Under the pieces are notes generated by a model that was not told the DNA's origin, did no database searches, and saw only the letters and a program-made list of their open reading frames with translations. Made by a program: the position numbers and the translations under genes. Below are positions 1 to 5,703 of a stretch of 7,211 nt of DNA, in pieces. Numbering within the stretch: the first letter of the stretch is position 1; every line of letters starts with the position of its first letter. Where the stretch lies: NCBI GenBank assembly GCA_024231375.1, contig JAAEQP010001620.1, forward strand, positions 1-7,211, given 5' to 3'. This DNA comes from a bacterium (GTDB lineage Bacteria; Hydrogenedentota; Hydrogenedentia; Hydrogenedentiales; SLHB01).

Positions 1-21
1 CACAACCTCCCACCCGGAAAC

Positions 22-40
22 CACGGCCAAGGTGGCCGTG
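22..40. repeat. Short perfect hairpin
   Basis: An 8-bp perfect stem, CACGGCCA at 22-29 and TGGCCGTG at 33-40, closes on a 3-nt loop (AGG). It lies downstream of the leftward gene ending at 209, but about 170 bp away and with two other hairpins in between, and no clear T-run follows on the minus strand. It is more likely a dispersed palindromic repeat unit than a terminator. What lies left of the window is unknown. Confidence 0.55.
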
Positions 41-65
41 CCACATCTTTCACCCGCAGTCTCCT

Positions 66-151
66 TCTTCAGTTTGCAGTGCGGCCTTCAGGCCGTTCTT
101 CTCCTCAGGACAGGCCAAAGAACGCCGTAAACGGCGCACTACAAACGAAGA
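66..151. repeat. Inverted pair of REP-like hairpin units
   Basis: Two related units face each other. The plus-strand unit (72-100) reads GTTTGCAGTG followed by the hairpin CGGCC-TTCA-GGCCG (82-95) and GTTCTT. The minus-strand unit (146 down to about 117) reads GTTTGTAGTG followed by CGCCG-TTTA-CGGCG (136 down to 123) and GTTCTT. Flanks and spacing are the same, but the stem bases differ in compensating ways. The outer arms 66-83 and 135-151 pair nearly perfectly with one bulge and one mismatch. A GTAG tetranucleotide just 5' of the hairpin in one unit is the layout known for REP sequences mobilised by RAYT transposases. No RAYT gene is in the window. The pair could also help end leftward transcription from the gene at 209. 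Confidence 0.65.
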
Positions 152-208
152 TGCCTGTCGGGCACACGCCGACCGCCAGGTCTCCAATCTTCCAACGCCG
201 CCACACGC

Positions 209-1942
209 TCAGTCGCGGACGTTGTCGATCTCGGGGATTCCGGTCTTGAAGGGCATGGGGACGGGGTGGGACAGACATGGATGGATGCCCAGTCTTGCGA
301 ATCTGGGCTCATCGTTTCCATCGAATATGGCTGAATCCCTTGCCTCGGTACTCCGCCCCCAGTAGTTGCCGGTGGCGTCGATAGGATGCTGCGATCTCTG
401 GACGAAGACGTAGGGATTGGACGGAACCAAGTCCTGCGGGAGGAAGTTGTTCCTCGAGATCGCAGAAGACCCGATCCCCGAGTACGTCTCGATGACCGAC
501 ACGTGATTCGCACGGAATGTGTTGAACTCAACCACAACGCTACCAGGCGAATCGGCAAGAGTCACCCCTCCCGCGGCTGTTCTGCTGTTGAATATGTTGT
601 AGAGAACGTCCAGCTTTCCCGAATGAATGTCAACGCACTCATACCAGCAGTCACCGAAGTAGTTCGCAACGACCCAGCCAGCCCCGTTTCTGCCAGAGCC
701 CCAGTGGTTATCGAATTTCGACCTTGCCGTCAGAGTATTCCGGCTCTCCGAGTCAAACAGCGTCGAGTTCTCGCTCACCACGTAGTCGACGATCCCGTTC
801 CAGAAGTGCCAGTTGCGAAAGTCGTATGGGGTCCCTTCGTCGCCAACCAGCAGGATGGGTCCGGCCTCCGTGCCTCTGGCGAGTAACACGCCCACCACCG
901 CAGGCTCACAGTGCCGCTTTCTGAAAGCCATGTCTTGACCGAAGAGGTCACTGAGCTCCTGGCCAGCGGGGTCACTGGAGTACAGGGCGTGGATAGCCCC
1001 CACCATCTCCTCGGTCATTGCGCCGTCCTTCTGGTCGTCCTGGAAGGCCGCCACGAGAATGATTGTGCCGGGGAGAATCCTCAACGTCTGGGGCTCATGA
1101 ATGACAGTACTCCCCGTAACGTATACAACATCTTCGTCATCCCCCCAAGTCAGGTTGCCCGTTGATTCGCCTGACATGTAGACAATCCTCAACTCATCCT
1201 TCCCCGTAGCATTCCCAGGCACGGTGATCGTTTCTTCTCTTCTGCCGGGCGCTCCGGTGACCGGATCGCGGTGTTTGTGGAAGGCGGCCCGGGCGGCGTC
1301 GATGATGTCCTGGTAGGTAGCGCGCATCCAGAGGGCGTGGTTCGGGTTCGATGTGTCCAAGACCGGCGGCACGCCTTTGCCCGCCCTGACTTCTTCGAGG
1401 ACGCGTTCGACTTCGCGATCCTGGTCGAAGGGCTCGGGGTTCATGTACTTTGCCATGTCGATGCCCACGCGGGTGCCTCGAAAGTCTTCCGCCAGACCGA
1501 GGCGATCCCATTTCGCGGGCCGGGTTGCGGGTTTGGGACGGGGGTCCGCGTTGGCGGGAGCGGCGTCCCGTGGTTGCGGTGACGCGACTGGACTGGCGTC
1601 GGGTTCATCGGAGCCGGATGAGTAGACCGCGATCCCGGCAAAAACCAACGCGGCGGCCGCGAGGACAGCGACGGCGAGCTTCGAAGACCGAGCGCGAAGC
1701 AGGGACGGTCCCGTCTGCGTCCGCCTTTGGCGGACTTCGCTTGGGACAGTCCCCGGTGTCTGGTCGGAGCCCGAAGACGCCGAAAGCGCTTCGAGGCACT
1801 TGACCCTGGCGTTGCGCACGGCGGGTTGGTTCGGGAACGCCGCATCGAGTTGTTCGAGCACCAGCAGGGCTTCGGCGTGTTGGCCGCTCGCGTGCAGCCG
1901 CGACGCTTGACGGTAGAGTTGGTCTGCTTGTTCCTTGGTCAC
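209..1942 (-). CDS. Membrane-anchored TPR / right-handed beta-helix protein
   Basis: This is a 577-aa protein of unknown specific function. Residues 3-38 look like one or two TPR-type helices. A Ser/Arg-rich linker follows, then one transmembrane helix (about 88-107), a Pro/Ala linker (113-143) and a large domain predicted to lie outside the cytoplasmic membrane. From about residue 270, short beta-strand turns typical of right-handed parallel beta-helix proteins appear. They include an entry motif ending in LRILPGTIILV (287-297), NTF and NNF turns, and the closing GNYWG motif (525-529) seen in NosD/pectate-lyase-like folds. A helical insertion (about 302-343) interrupts the helix. No catalytic triad is recognisable, so carbohydrate binding or lysis is only a family-level possibility. 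The GTG start at 1942 is chosen because a G-rich ribosome site (AAGGGGGA) sits just upstream. A TTG at 1960 would add six residues but lacks such a site. No convincing promoter is visible. A dispersed repeat overlaps residues 63-79. Confidence 0.85.
   Translation of the reverse strand: MTKEQADQLYRQASRLHASGQHAEALLVLEQLDAAFPNQPAVRNARVKCLEALSASSGSDQTPGTVPSEVRQRRTQTGPSLLRARSSKLAVAVLAAAALVFAGIAVYSSGSDEPDASPVASPQPRDAAPANADPRPKPATRPAKWDRLGLAEDFRGTRVGIDMAKYMNPEPFDQDREVERVLEEVRAGKGVPPVLDTSNPNHALWMRATYQDIIDAARAAFHKHRDPVTGAPGRREETITVPGNATGKDELRIVYMSGESTGNLTWGDDEDVVYVTGSTVIHEPQTLRILPGTIILVAAFQDDQKDGAMTEEMVGAIHALYSSDPAGQELSDLFGQDMAFRKRHCEPAVVGVLLARGTEAGPILLVGDEGTPYDFRNWHFWNGIVDYVVSENSTLFDSESRNTLTARSKFDNHWGSGRNGAGWVVANYFGDCWYECVDIHSGKLDVLYNIFNSRTAAGGVTLADSPGSVVVEFNTFRANHVSVIETYSGIGSSAISRNNFLPQDLVPSNPYVFVQRSQHPIDATGNYWGRSTEARDSAIFDGNDEPRFARLGIHPCLSHPVPMPFKTGIPEIDNVRD
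1702..1755. repeat. Dispersed 48-bp palindromic repeat, copy A, inside a CDS
   Basis: Bases 1708-1755 match bases 2162-2208 in the same orientation at 42 of 48 positions (five mismatches and one gap). In this copy a perfect 7-bp hairpin, GTCCGCC (1719-1725), TTT, GGCGGAC (1729-1735), is bracketed by two short palindromes, GGGACGGTCCC (1702-1712) and GGGACAGTCCC (1743-1753). It lies in the linker of the leftward beta-helix gene, between the TPR-like segment and the membrane helix, and is read through in frame as residues 63-79. Confidence 0.7.
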
Positions 1943-1997
1943 GGTTCCCCCTTGCCTCAAGAGCGCCCCCTGCGTGATGGCAGAAACCAGGGGCAGC

Positions 1998-2158
1998 GGG
2001 GCTGTTGAGAAAGTCTCAGTCTCTCACGCGTAGCCCGCGATAAGCGGGGGACAGCCACCCATTGTCGCCCTAAGAAGGGCAATAATGGGACGCAAGAGCT
2101 TGGCAGTCCCCGTTTGTCGCTTCTGTCTTCGTGCGAATGTGACCTTTTCAACAGCCCC
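1998..2158. mobile_element. 161-bp MITE-like element with terminal inverted repeats
   Basis: The ends are an 18-bp inverted repeat: 1998-2015 (GGGGCTGTTGAGAAAGTC) against 2141-2158 (GACCTTTTCAACAGCCCC), with two mismatches. Two structures lie inside. GTAG (2030-2033) is followed by the hairpin CCCGC-GATAA-GCGGG (2034-2048). A longer imperfect stem-loop pairs 2045-2056 with 2102-2112 and, further in, CCCATT/AATGGG and GCCCT/AGGGC around a small loop near 2072-2075. The element has no coding capacity. Ends of the CTGTTGA-type recall termini of several IS families, but no family is assigned. No clear target duplication is visible. It occupies the region upstream of both divergent genes. Confidence 0.55.
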
Positions 2159-2161
2159 ACA

Positions 2162-2225
2162 GTCCCGTCTGCGTCCGCCTGCGGCGGCCTCGCTTGGTAC
2201 AGGCCCCGCTCGCGCGGGGTGCCTG
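2162..2225. repeat. Dispersed palindromic repeat, copy B, with attached hairpin
   Basis: Bases 2162-2208 are the second copy of the repeat found inside the gene at 1708-1755. The central hairpin here is GTCCGCC (2173-2179), TGC, GGCGGCC (2183-2189), slightly weaker than in copy A. The right edge merges into another stem-loop, CAGGCCCCGC (2200-2209), TCGC, GCGGGG (2214-2219), then TG and CCTG. It starts directly beside the 161-bp inverted-repeat element. Confidence 0.65.
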
Positions 2226-2234
2226 GCTTCTGCT

Positions 2235-2288
2235 CCTTGGCGCGCCGGTTACCAGGATAGTACACCATCGGCGGATATGGCGCCAAGG
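2235..2288. repeat. Long-loop inverted repeat
   Basis: A perfect 9-bp inverted repeat, CCTTGGCGC (2235-2243) and GCGCCAAGG (2280-2288), encloses 36 bases. It may be another short palindromic element in this repeat-rich gap. No open reading frame or promoter signal is seen within it. Confidence 0.45.
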
Positions 2289-2319
2289 TGGAGGCGGCTG
2301 CCCATCGTGGATCCGGACA

Positions 2320-2340
2320 CCCTCAAGCTTCGCTTGAGGG
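2320..2340. repeat. Perfect 9-bp hairpin upstream of the cyclase gene
   Basis: CCCTCAAGC (2320-2328), loop TTC, GCTTGAGGG (2332-2340) forms a very stable hairpin about 45 bp upstream of the predicted -35 box of the cyclase gene. There is no T-run on either strand, so a Rho-independent terminator is not well supported. It could be a repeat unit or could insulate the promoter from upstream transcription. Confidence 0.55.
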
Positions 2341-2383
2341 TTGCACACTTGCGGTGCGGCAGGCGCGGGAGCACGGGGCGTCG

Positions 2384-2412
2384 TTGACGGGTCTGCCGGG
2401 TGTTGTTATGAT
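2384..2412 (+). promoter_or_regulatory. Sigma70-like promoter of the FHA-GAF-cyclase gene
   Basis: TTGACG (2384-2389) and TATGAT (2407-2412) are separated by exactly 17 bases and are each one base off the consensus. Transcription would begin near 2419, giving a leader of roughly 38 bases. That leader contains the ribosome-binding site GGGGGAG (2444-2450), six bases before the ATG at 2457. This is the only good promoter in the 500-bp gap. Confidence 0.65.
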
Positions 2413-2456
2413 GCGAGGGAGGCGTTTACATAGCTGAGGATCCGGGGGAGCAAGGT

Positions 2457-4130
2457 ATGCCGCAGCTGATTATCGAGCAGCCGGGTGTTCCGACGATGAC
2501 GGTGCCGCTGACTAAACAGGCGCTGCATCTGGGACGGGCCGAGGACAACGACGTAGTGCTGGTCGCGGACGAGGTGTCGCGCCACCACGCGAAGCTGTTG
2601 CGGCGGGGCACGGATGTCGTTCTGGTCGATCTGAAGAGCATGAACGGCACGTACGTGAACCGGCAACGGGTGGTGGAACGGGTCCTGACGCATCTTGATG
2701 AGATCTGGTTCGGCAGCAAGTGTCTTGTTGTGTACCATGCCGACGCGCATCTCCCCGGAGGAAGCGGGGACTCTACGCGCGCGGCGGACGACAACTCCAC
2801 CATCATCAACGACGTGGACAAGATCCGCCAGGAGATGGACCGCGTCGGCAGCAGCATGACGATGATTGGCAAGCGCATGCAGACGCCCGCTGAAGCGCAG
2901 ACCGAAACGGAAGCGGTCCCGCGGCAGCCGTCGTCGGACGAATTGCTCGCCATGAGCCGGGCATTTCACCGGCTAGACGCGTTGTACAAGGCCAGCAAAC
3001 TCATCGCATCGGACTTCGACCTGGCGAGCCGGCTGGCGTCGTTGCTGGACTTGGCCATCGAGGTGATGGAGGCGGAGCGCGGCTTTGTCATGCTCCGCGA
3101 CGACCGGACCGGCGGGCTTCTGGTCAGCGTAGCGCGTCAGATGGGGCAAGACATCAAGGCGAGTTCGCCCAGCATGGGCATCGCGGGCCGGGCTGCCATT
3201 GACGGCGAGCTGGTGTTGATGGCCGATCGGGACAGCGACCCGGAACTCGGGGGCCGGGCGAGCATCATTCAACAGCGTATCGTGAGCGCCATGTGCGTAC
3301 CGTTGCGGGTTGAAGACCGGATCCTGGGGTCCATTTATCTGGATACGCGGAAGCCCGCGGCGAAACCGTTCGACGAGGGCGATCTGGAGTTGTTCGCGTC
3401 GCTGGCCGCGCAGTCGGCGATGGCCATCGAGAACGTGCAGCTCTACCAGAAGATGGTAGATGCCGAGAAGAAGCGGGCGAATCTGGGACGGTTCCTGTCG
3501 CCGGCCATTGTCGAAGAGGTCATGAAGGAGGACAAGGCTCTCGAACTGGGTGGGCGCAAACGGGTGGTGACGATGATGTTCTGCGACATTCGCGGATTTA
3601 CGCCTATCGCGGAGCGGGTGACGCCGGATGTGCTGGTGGACATGTTGAACGAGCATTTCACGGCCATGACGGAGATCATCTTCGGTTTCGAGGGCACGCT
3701 GGACAAGTACATCGGCGACGAGATCATGGCGGTGTTCGGTTCGCCTCTGGGCAACCCGGACGACGCGGTGCGCGGCGTGCGGGCGGCGTTGGCGATGCAG
3801 GCGAAGAATGCGGAACTGAACGTGGAGCGGGAGGCCGAGGGCCGACCTACGTTCGAGTTGGGCATCGGCGTGAATTCGGGCGAGGTGATTGCGGGGTACA
3901 TCGGGTCGCCGGAACGCATGGAGTTCACGGTCGTGGGCGACCATGTGAACGTGGCGCGGCGTCTGTGCTCGGAGGCGAAGCCGGGCTCAACAGTCATCGG
4001 GCAAGCCACCCACGCACTGGTGGAGGACCTTGTCCACGGCCATGCCATGGGCAGCGTACTGCTGAAAGGGAAGGAGACGCCTGTCCGTGCATACGAGATT
4101 ACAGGGTTGAAGGACGAGGCTACGGGCTAG
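2457..4130 (+). CDS. FHA-GAF-class III adenylate cyclase
   Basis: A 557-aa soluble signalling enzyme predicted to convert ATP to cAMP. Residues 1-95 are an FHA domain, with LGR (25-27), SRHH (41-44) and NGT (63-65), the phosphothreonine-binding motifs of the family. A charged linker (about 100-165) leads to a GAF domain (about 180-325) and a short helical transducer with RFLSP (345-349). The cyclase domain (about 365-550) has both metal-binding aspartates, D377 in FCDIRGF and D421 in GDEIMAVFG. It also has the adenine-selecting lysine K417 and the transition-state residues N498 and R502. T491 stands where class IIIa enzymes have aspartate, the Lys/Thr pair described for class IIIb cyclases, many of which respond to bicarbonate. 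All catalytic residues are present, so it should be active. FHA implies control by a Ser/Thr kinase, not encoded here. The GAF ligand cannot be told. The ATG start is supported by GGGGGAG six bases upstream. The stop codon lies in a CTAG that borders a repeat element. Confidence 0.93.
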   Translation: MPQLIIEQPGVPTMTVPLTKQALHLGRAEDNDVVLVADEVSRHHAKLLRRGTDVVLVDLKSMNGTYVNRQRVVERVLTHLDEIWFGSKCLVVYHADAHLPGGSGDSTRAADDNSTIINDVDKIRQEMDRVGSSMTMIGKRMQTPAEAQTETEAVPRQPSSDELLAMSRAFHRLDALYKASKLIASDFDLASRLASLLDLAIEVMEAERGFVMLRDDRTGGLLVSVARQMGQDIKASSPSMGIAGRAAIDGELVLMADRDSDPELGGRASIIQQRIVSAMCVPLRVEDRILGSIYLDTRKPAAKPFDEGDLELFASLAAQSAMAIENVQLYQKMVDAEKKRANLGRFLSPAIVEEVMKEDKALELGGRKRVVTMMFCDIRGFTPIAERVTPDVLVDMLNEHFTAMTEIIFGFEGTLDKYIGDEIMAVFGSPLGNPDDAVRGVRAALAMQAKNAELNVEREAEGRPTFELGIGVNSGEVIAGYIGSPERMEFTVVGDHVNVARRLCSEAKPGSTVIGQATHALVEDLVHGHAMGSVLLKGKETPVRAYEITGLKDEATG

Positions 4131-4309
4131 CCCGGATATTTCACCGGGCTTCTGCTGCGCGCGTGAATCTCACACCATCTCAGGCACTTGCCTTGCCTGC
4201 CGACCTCGACGTATCTCGACACGCTGTCGTCCGGCAGCCAGCACCAAGCACCTGATCTGGCGCAATCTTCACTCGCTCGCGACGATACCGGGTGCAATAT
4301 CCGGGCTAG
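4127..4309. mobile_element. Inverted-repeat element flanked by CTAG between convergent genes
   Basis: Bases 4127-4140 (CTAGCCCGGATATT) and 4296-4309 are perfect inverted copies. Similarity continues inward through CACC after one mismatch. If the two CTAG tetramers are a 4-bp target duplication, the element itself is 4131-4305 (175 bp) and non-coding. CTAG is its own reverse complement, so it could equally be part of the inverted ends. Each end can also fold as CCCGG-loop-CCGGG, so an inverted pair of REP units is an alternative reading. The left CTAG contains the stop codon of the cyclase gene and the right CTAG contains, on the minus strand, the stop of the gene at 4306-4914. No transposase is nearby. 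Confidence 0.6.
4129..4150 (+). terminator. Stem-loop at the cyclase stop codon, possible terminator
   Basis: AGCCCGG (4129-4135), an 8-nt loop and CCGGGCT (4144-4150) form a 7-bp stem that starts inside the TAG stop codon. Only TTCTGC follows, so it is a weak intrinsic terminator. It is at the same time the left end of the repeat element at 4127-4309. Confidence 0.35.
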
Positions 4310-4914
4310 GCGTCTCGGCGGAGTATCATCACCTTCACAAGCACGGCCACCACGGCCAGCGCGGCCAGCACGAGCAGAATGTCGGGTCCCCACAGGGTCA
4401 GGAATCCGGGGGTGCCTTCAATGGGATCGGCCGGTGTCGCGCCCGGGGGAAGTTCGGCGGGGTCCTCGGGCGGCTGAAGTGCAGCACGCCGCCGGTCGCG
4501 TTGGGCCAAGGCCATGTCTCTCGCGTCGCAGGCAAGATCCACTTCCTGATCGGGTTGCCATCCTTCTGAACCGTCGGTCAGGATCACGCGGGTCAGTCCC
4601 TGGGCGATCTTCTCGGCGTCGGCTTTTCTCTGGGCCTCTTTCTCCTCGCGCTCGAGCCAGCTCCGGTGGGTTTGATCGATGAGTTGACGGCTTTTCAACC
4701 AGTCGATCTTGCCTTTGTTGGTGCGGCCCGACGCGGCGTTGCCAGGCTCGCTGTAGGTGAAGTGGATCAGGGGATCTTTGAGCTCCGCAATCTGCACACG
4801 GGAACTCTTGCCCGTGTTCAACACGAGTTCCCAGTACTGGCCTTCCTCCATGTCGTCGAAGGACGCGCCGGGGGAAAGGAGTGCGGCCGCGGTTACTGCG
4901 ATTACGATGCTCAT
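4306..4914 (-). CDS. Secreted protein with C-terminal membrane anchor, unknown function
   Basis: A 202-aa protein I do not recognise. The N-terminus (1-18) is a hydrophobic signal-like segment ending in SPGAS, although it lacks the usual basic residues at its very start. Residues about 25-60 look like alternating strands of a small beta-barrel (inference). A strongly charged helix follows (about 83-106), then a Pro-rich stretch (148-171). A single transmembrane helix (about 177-197) ends in basic RRDA. The predicted topology is an extracytoplasmic domain held by a C-terminal anchor. It contains one cysteine (C129). The ATG at 4914 is the only Met that keeps the signal segment. It sits nine bases from a strong -10 box with no ribosome-binding site, so the mRNA may be leaderless. 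The gene converges on the cyclase gene and diverges from the CxxC protein gene. Confidence 0.75.
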   Translation of the reverse strand: MSIVIAVTAAALLSPGASFDDMEEGQYWELVLNTGKSSRVQIAELKDPLIHFTYSEPGNAASGRTNKGKIDWLKSRQLIDQTHRSWLEREEKEAQRKADAEKIAQGLTRVILTDGSEGWQPDQEVDLACDARDMALAQRDRRRAALQPPEDPAELPPGATPADPIEGTPGFLTLWGPDILLVLAALAVVAVLVKVMILRRDA

Positions 4915-4923
4915 GGTACACGA

Positions 4924-4952
4924 AGTATAGGCGGTGGGAGGCCGCTTGACAA
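4924..4952 (-). promoter_or_regulatory. Sigma70-like promoter for the leftward gene at 4306-4914
   Basis: On the minus strand, TTGTCA (4952 to 4947) and TATACT (4929 to 4924) are separated by exactly 17 bases. The -10 box ends nine bases before the ATG, so the transcript would start about two or three bases upstream of the start codon. That predicts leaderless translation and fits the absence of a ribosome-binding site. Confidence 0.65.
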
Positions 4953-4975
4953 GGCCCCCGAGCGTACACGATGCT
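4946..4975 (+). promoter_or_regulatory. Possible rightward promoter sharing its -35 with the divergent one
   Basis: A consensus -35, TTGACA (4946-4951), is followed after 18 bases by a poor -10, GATGCT (4970-4975). The hexamer overlaps the minus-strand -35 by five bases because TTGACAA reads TTGTCAA on the other strand. If real, this promoter would start transcription near 4982. That favours translation of the next gene from GTG 5016 or TTG 5019 rather than from ATG 4971. Confidence 0.35.
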
Positions 4976-5612
4976 AGCGAACGCGGCGTCGGTGGACGGG
5001 GCCGCGGGGAGGTCGGTGTTGAGCGGTTCGTTTGTGGTGTATGTGCCGATAGGCGTTGCGGTTGTCGGGGCGGTTGCGGTAGTGGCGTGGGCGTTGCGGG
5101 CCCGGTCGCGCGCAGTCAACCCGCCGGGTAGCCGGAACGCATTCGAATGCGTGTGCTCGGTGTGTCAGCGTGAGATCGTGGTGCCGGTGGCCGAACTGGA
5201 CCCGCTGGCGCCGGTCGAGGTGGCGTTGTGCGGCCGGACCAAGCCGCAACTCATTGGCCGGAAGTTGGGGCAATACGATTGTCCGCACTGCGAGGCATCC
5301 CACTATTTCACGATGGACACGCGCCCACCGCAGTGGGTTGGCGTGAACCTGTACAGTCCGCAGGACAAGACGTGCCGATGTCAGGAATGCGGGCGTGTGC
5401 TTCAACCCTCGCCATGGGGCAAGGGGATGTACGATGGACGGCTCCACGAAGCGCCGCGACTCCAGCCGGACTTCGGCTTGGTGTGTGCGATCTGCTCGTC
5501 GGTGAGTTGCGTGGACTGCGTGGAGACGTTGGCACACGAGGAGACGTCGGACGGGTCGCACGTGTGTCCGCGGTGCCGAAGGCGCTCGGTTCATTCGCTG
5601 TTCAGTGGATGA
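4971..5612 (+). CDS. Membrane-anchored protein with six CxxC zinc-knuckle pairs
   Basis: A 213-aa protein of unknown function. A transmembrane helix spans about residues 20-43 and is followed by basic ALRARSR, suggesting that the rest is cytoplasmic. Six CxxC pairs follow: C62/C65, C104/C107, C137/C140, C172/C175, C180/C183 and C199/C202. Paired in order they could form three zinc ribbons or knuckles. The last part, CAIC-x4-CVDC-x15-CPRC, is spaced like a compact treble-clef or RING-like cluster, but no ubiquitin-type function should be inferred. Redox or metal-cluster roles are possible. The start is uncertain. ATG 4971 has no ribosome-binding site, whereas GGGGAGG (5006-5012) lies three bases before GTG 5016 and six before TTG 5019, and these starts would remove 15 or 16 residues while keeping the membrane helix. 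The next gene begins 91 bp downstream on the same strand. Confidence 0.78.
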   Translation: MLANAASVDGAAGRSVLSGSFVVYVPIGVAVVGAVAVVAWALRARSRAVNPPGSRNAFECVCSVCQREIVVPVAELDPLAPVEVALCGRTKPQLIGRKLGQYDCPHCEASHYFTMDTRPPQWVGVNLYSPQDKTCRCQECGRVLQPSPWGKGMYDGRLHEAPRLQPDFGLVCAICSSVSCVDCVETLAHEETSDGSHVCPRCRRRSVHSLFSG

Positions 5613-5703
5613 GGGCGACGGTGTGCGGGAACCGTTGGTCGGGCCGGGGTATAGAGACGGGAGTGGCATTGGTGGGCATGCGGGGAAACCAAGGAGACGT
5701 ATC

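Noticed and set aside
1..208. CRISPR array or tRNA
   Set aside because: The hairpins are two or three short units, mutually inverted and without regular spacers, and no cloverleaf can be drawn.
1958..1960. TTG start for the beta-helix gene
   Set aside because: It would add six residues but has no ribosome site, while the GTG at 1942 follows a G-rich site closely.
2320..2340. Rho-independent terminator
   Set aside because: The stem is perfect, but no T-run follows on either strand, and no gene ends immediately before it.
1957..2387. Small overlapping open frames on both strands of the intergenic gap
   Set aside because: They run across inverted repeats and hairpins, have no ribosome-binding sites or domains, and their composition follows the repeats.
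2973..3944. 323-codon open frame on the minus strand
   Set aside because: It lies fully opposite the GAF and cyclase domains, whose catalytic motifs are intact. The antisense product is Arg/His/Pro-rich and low in complexity.
4974..5669. 231-codon open frame on the minus strand
   Set aside because: It is antisense to the gene with six CxxC pairs. The regular cysteine spacing favours the plus-strand reading.
5613..5703. Separate promoter for the lipoprotein gene
   Set aside because: A TATAGA hexamer at 5650-5655 has no acceptable -35 at 16-18 bases. Co-transcription with the upstream gene is equally likely.
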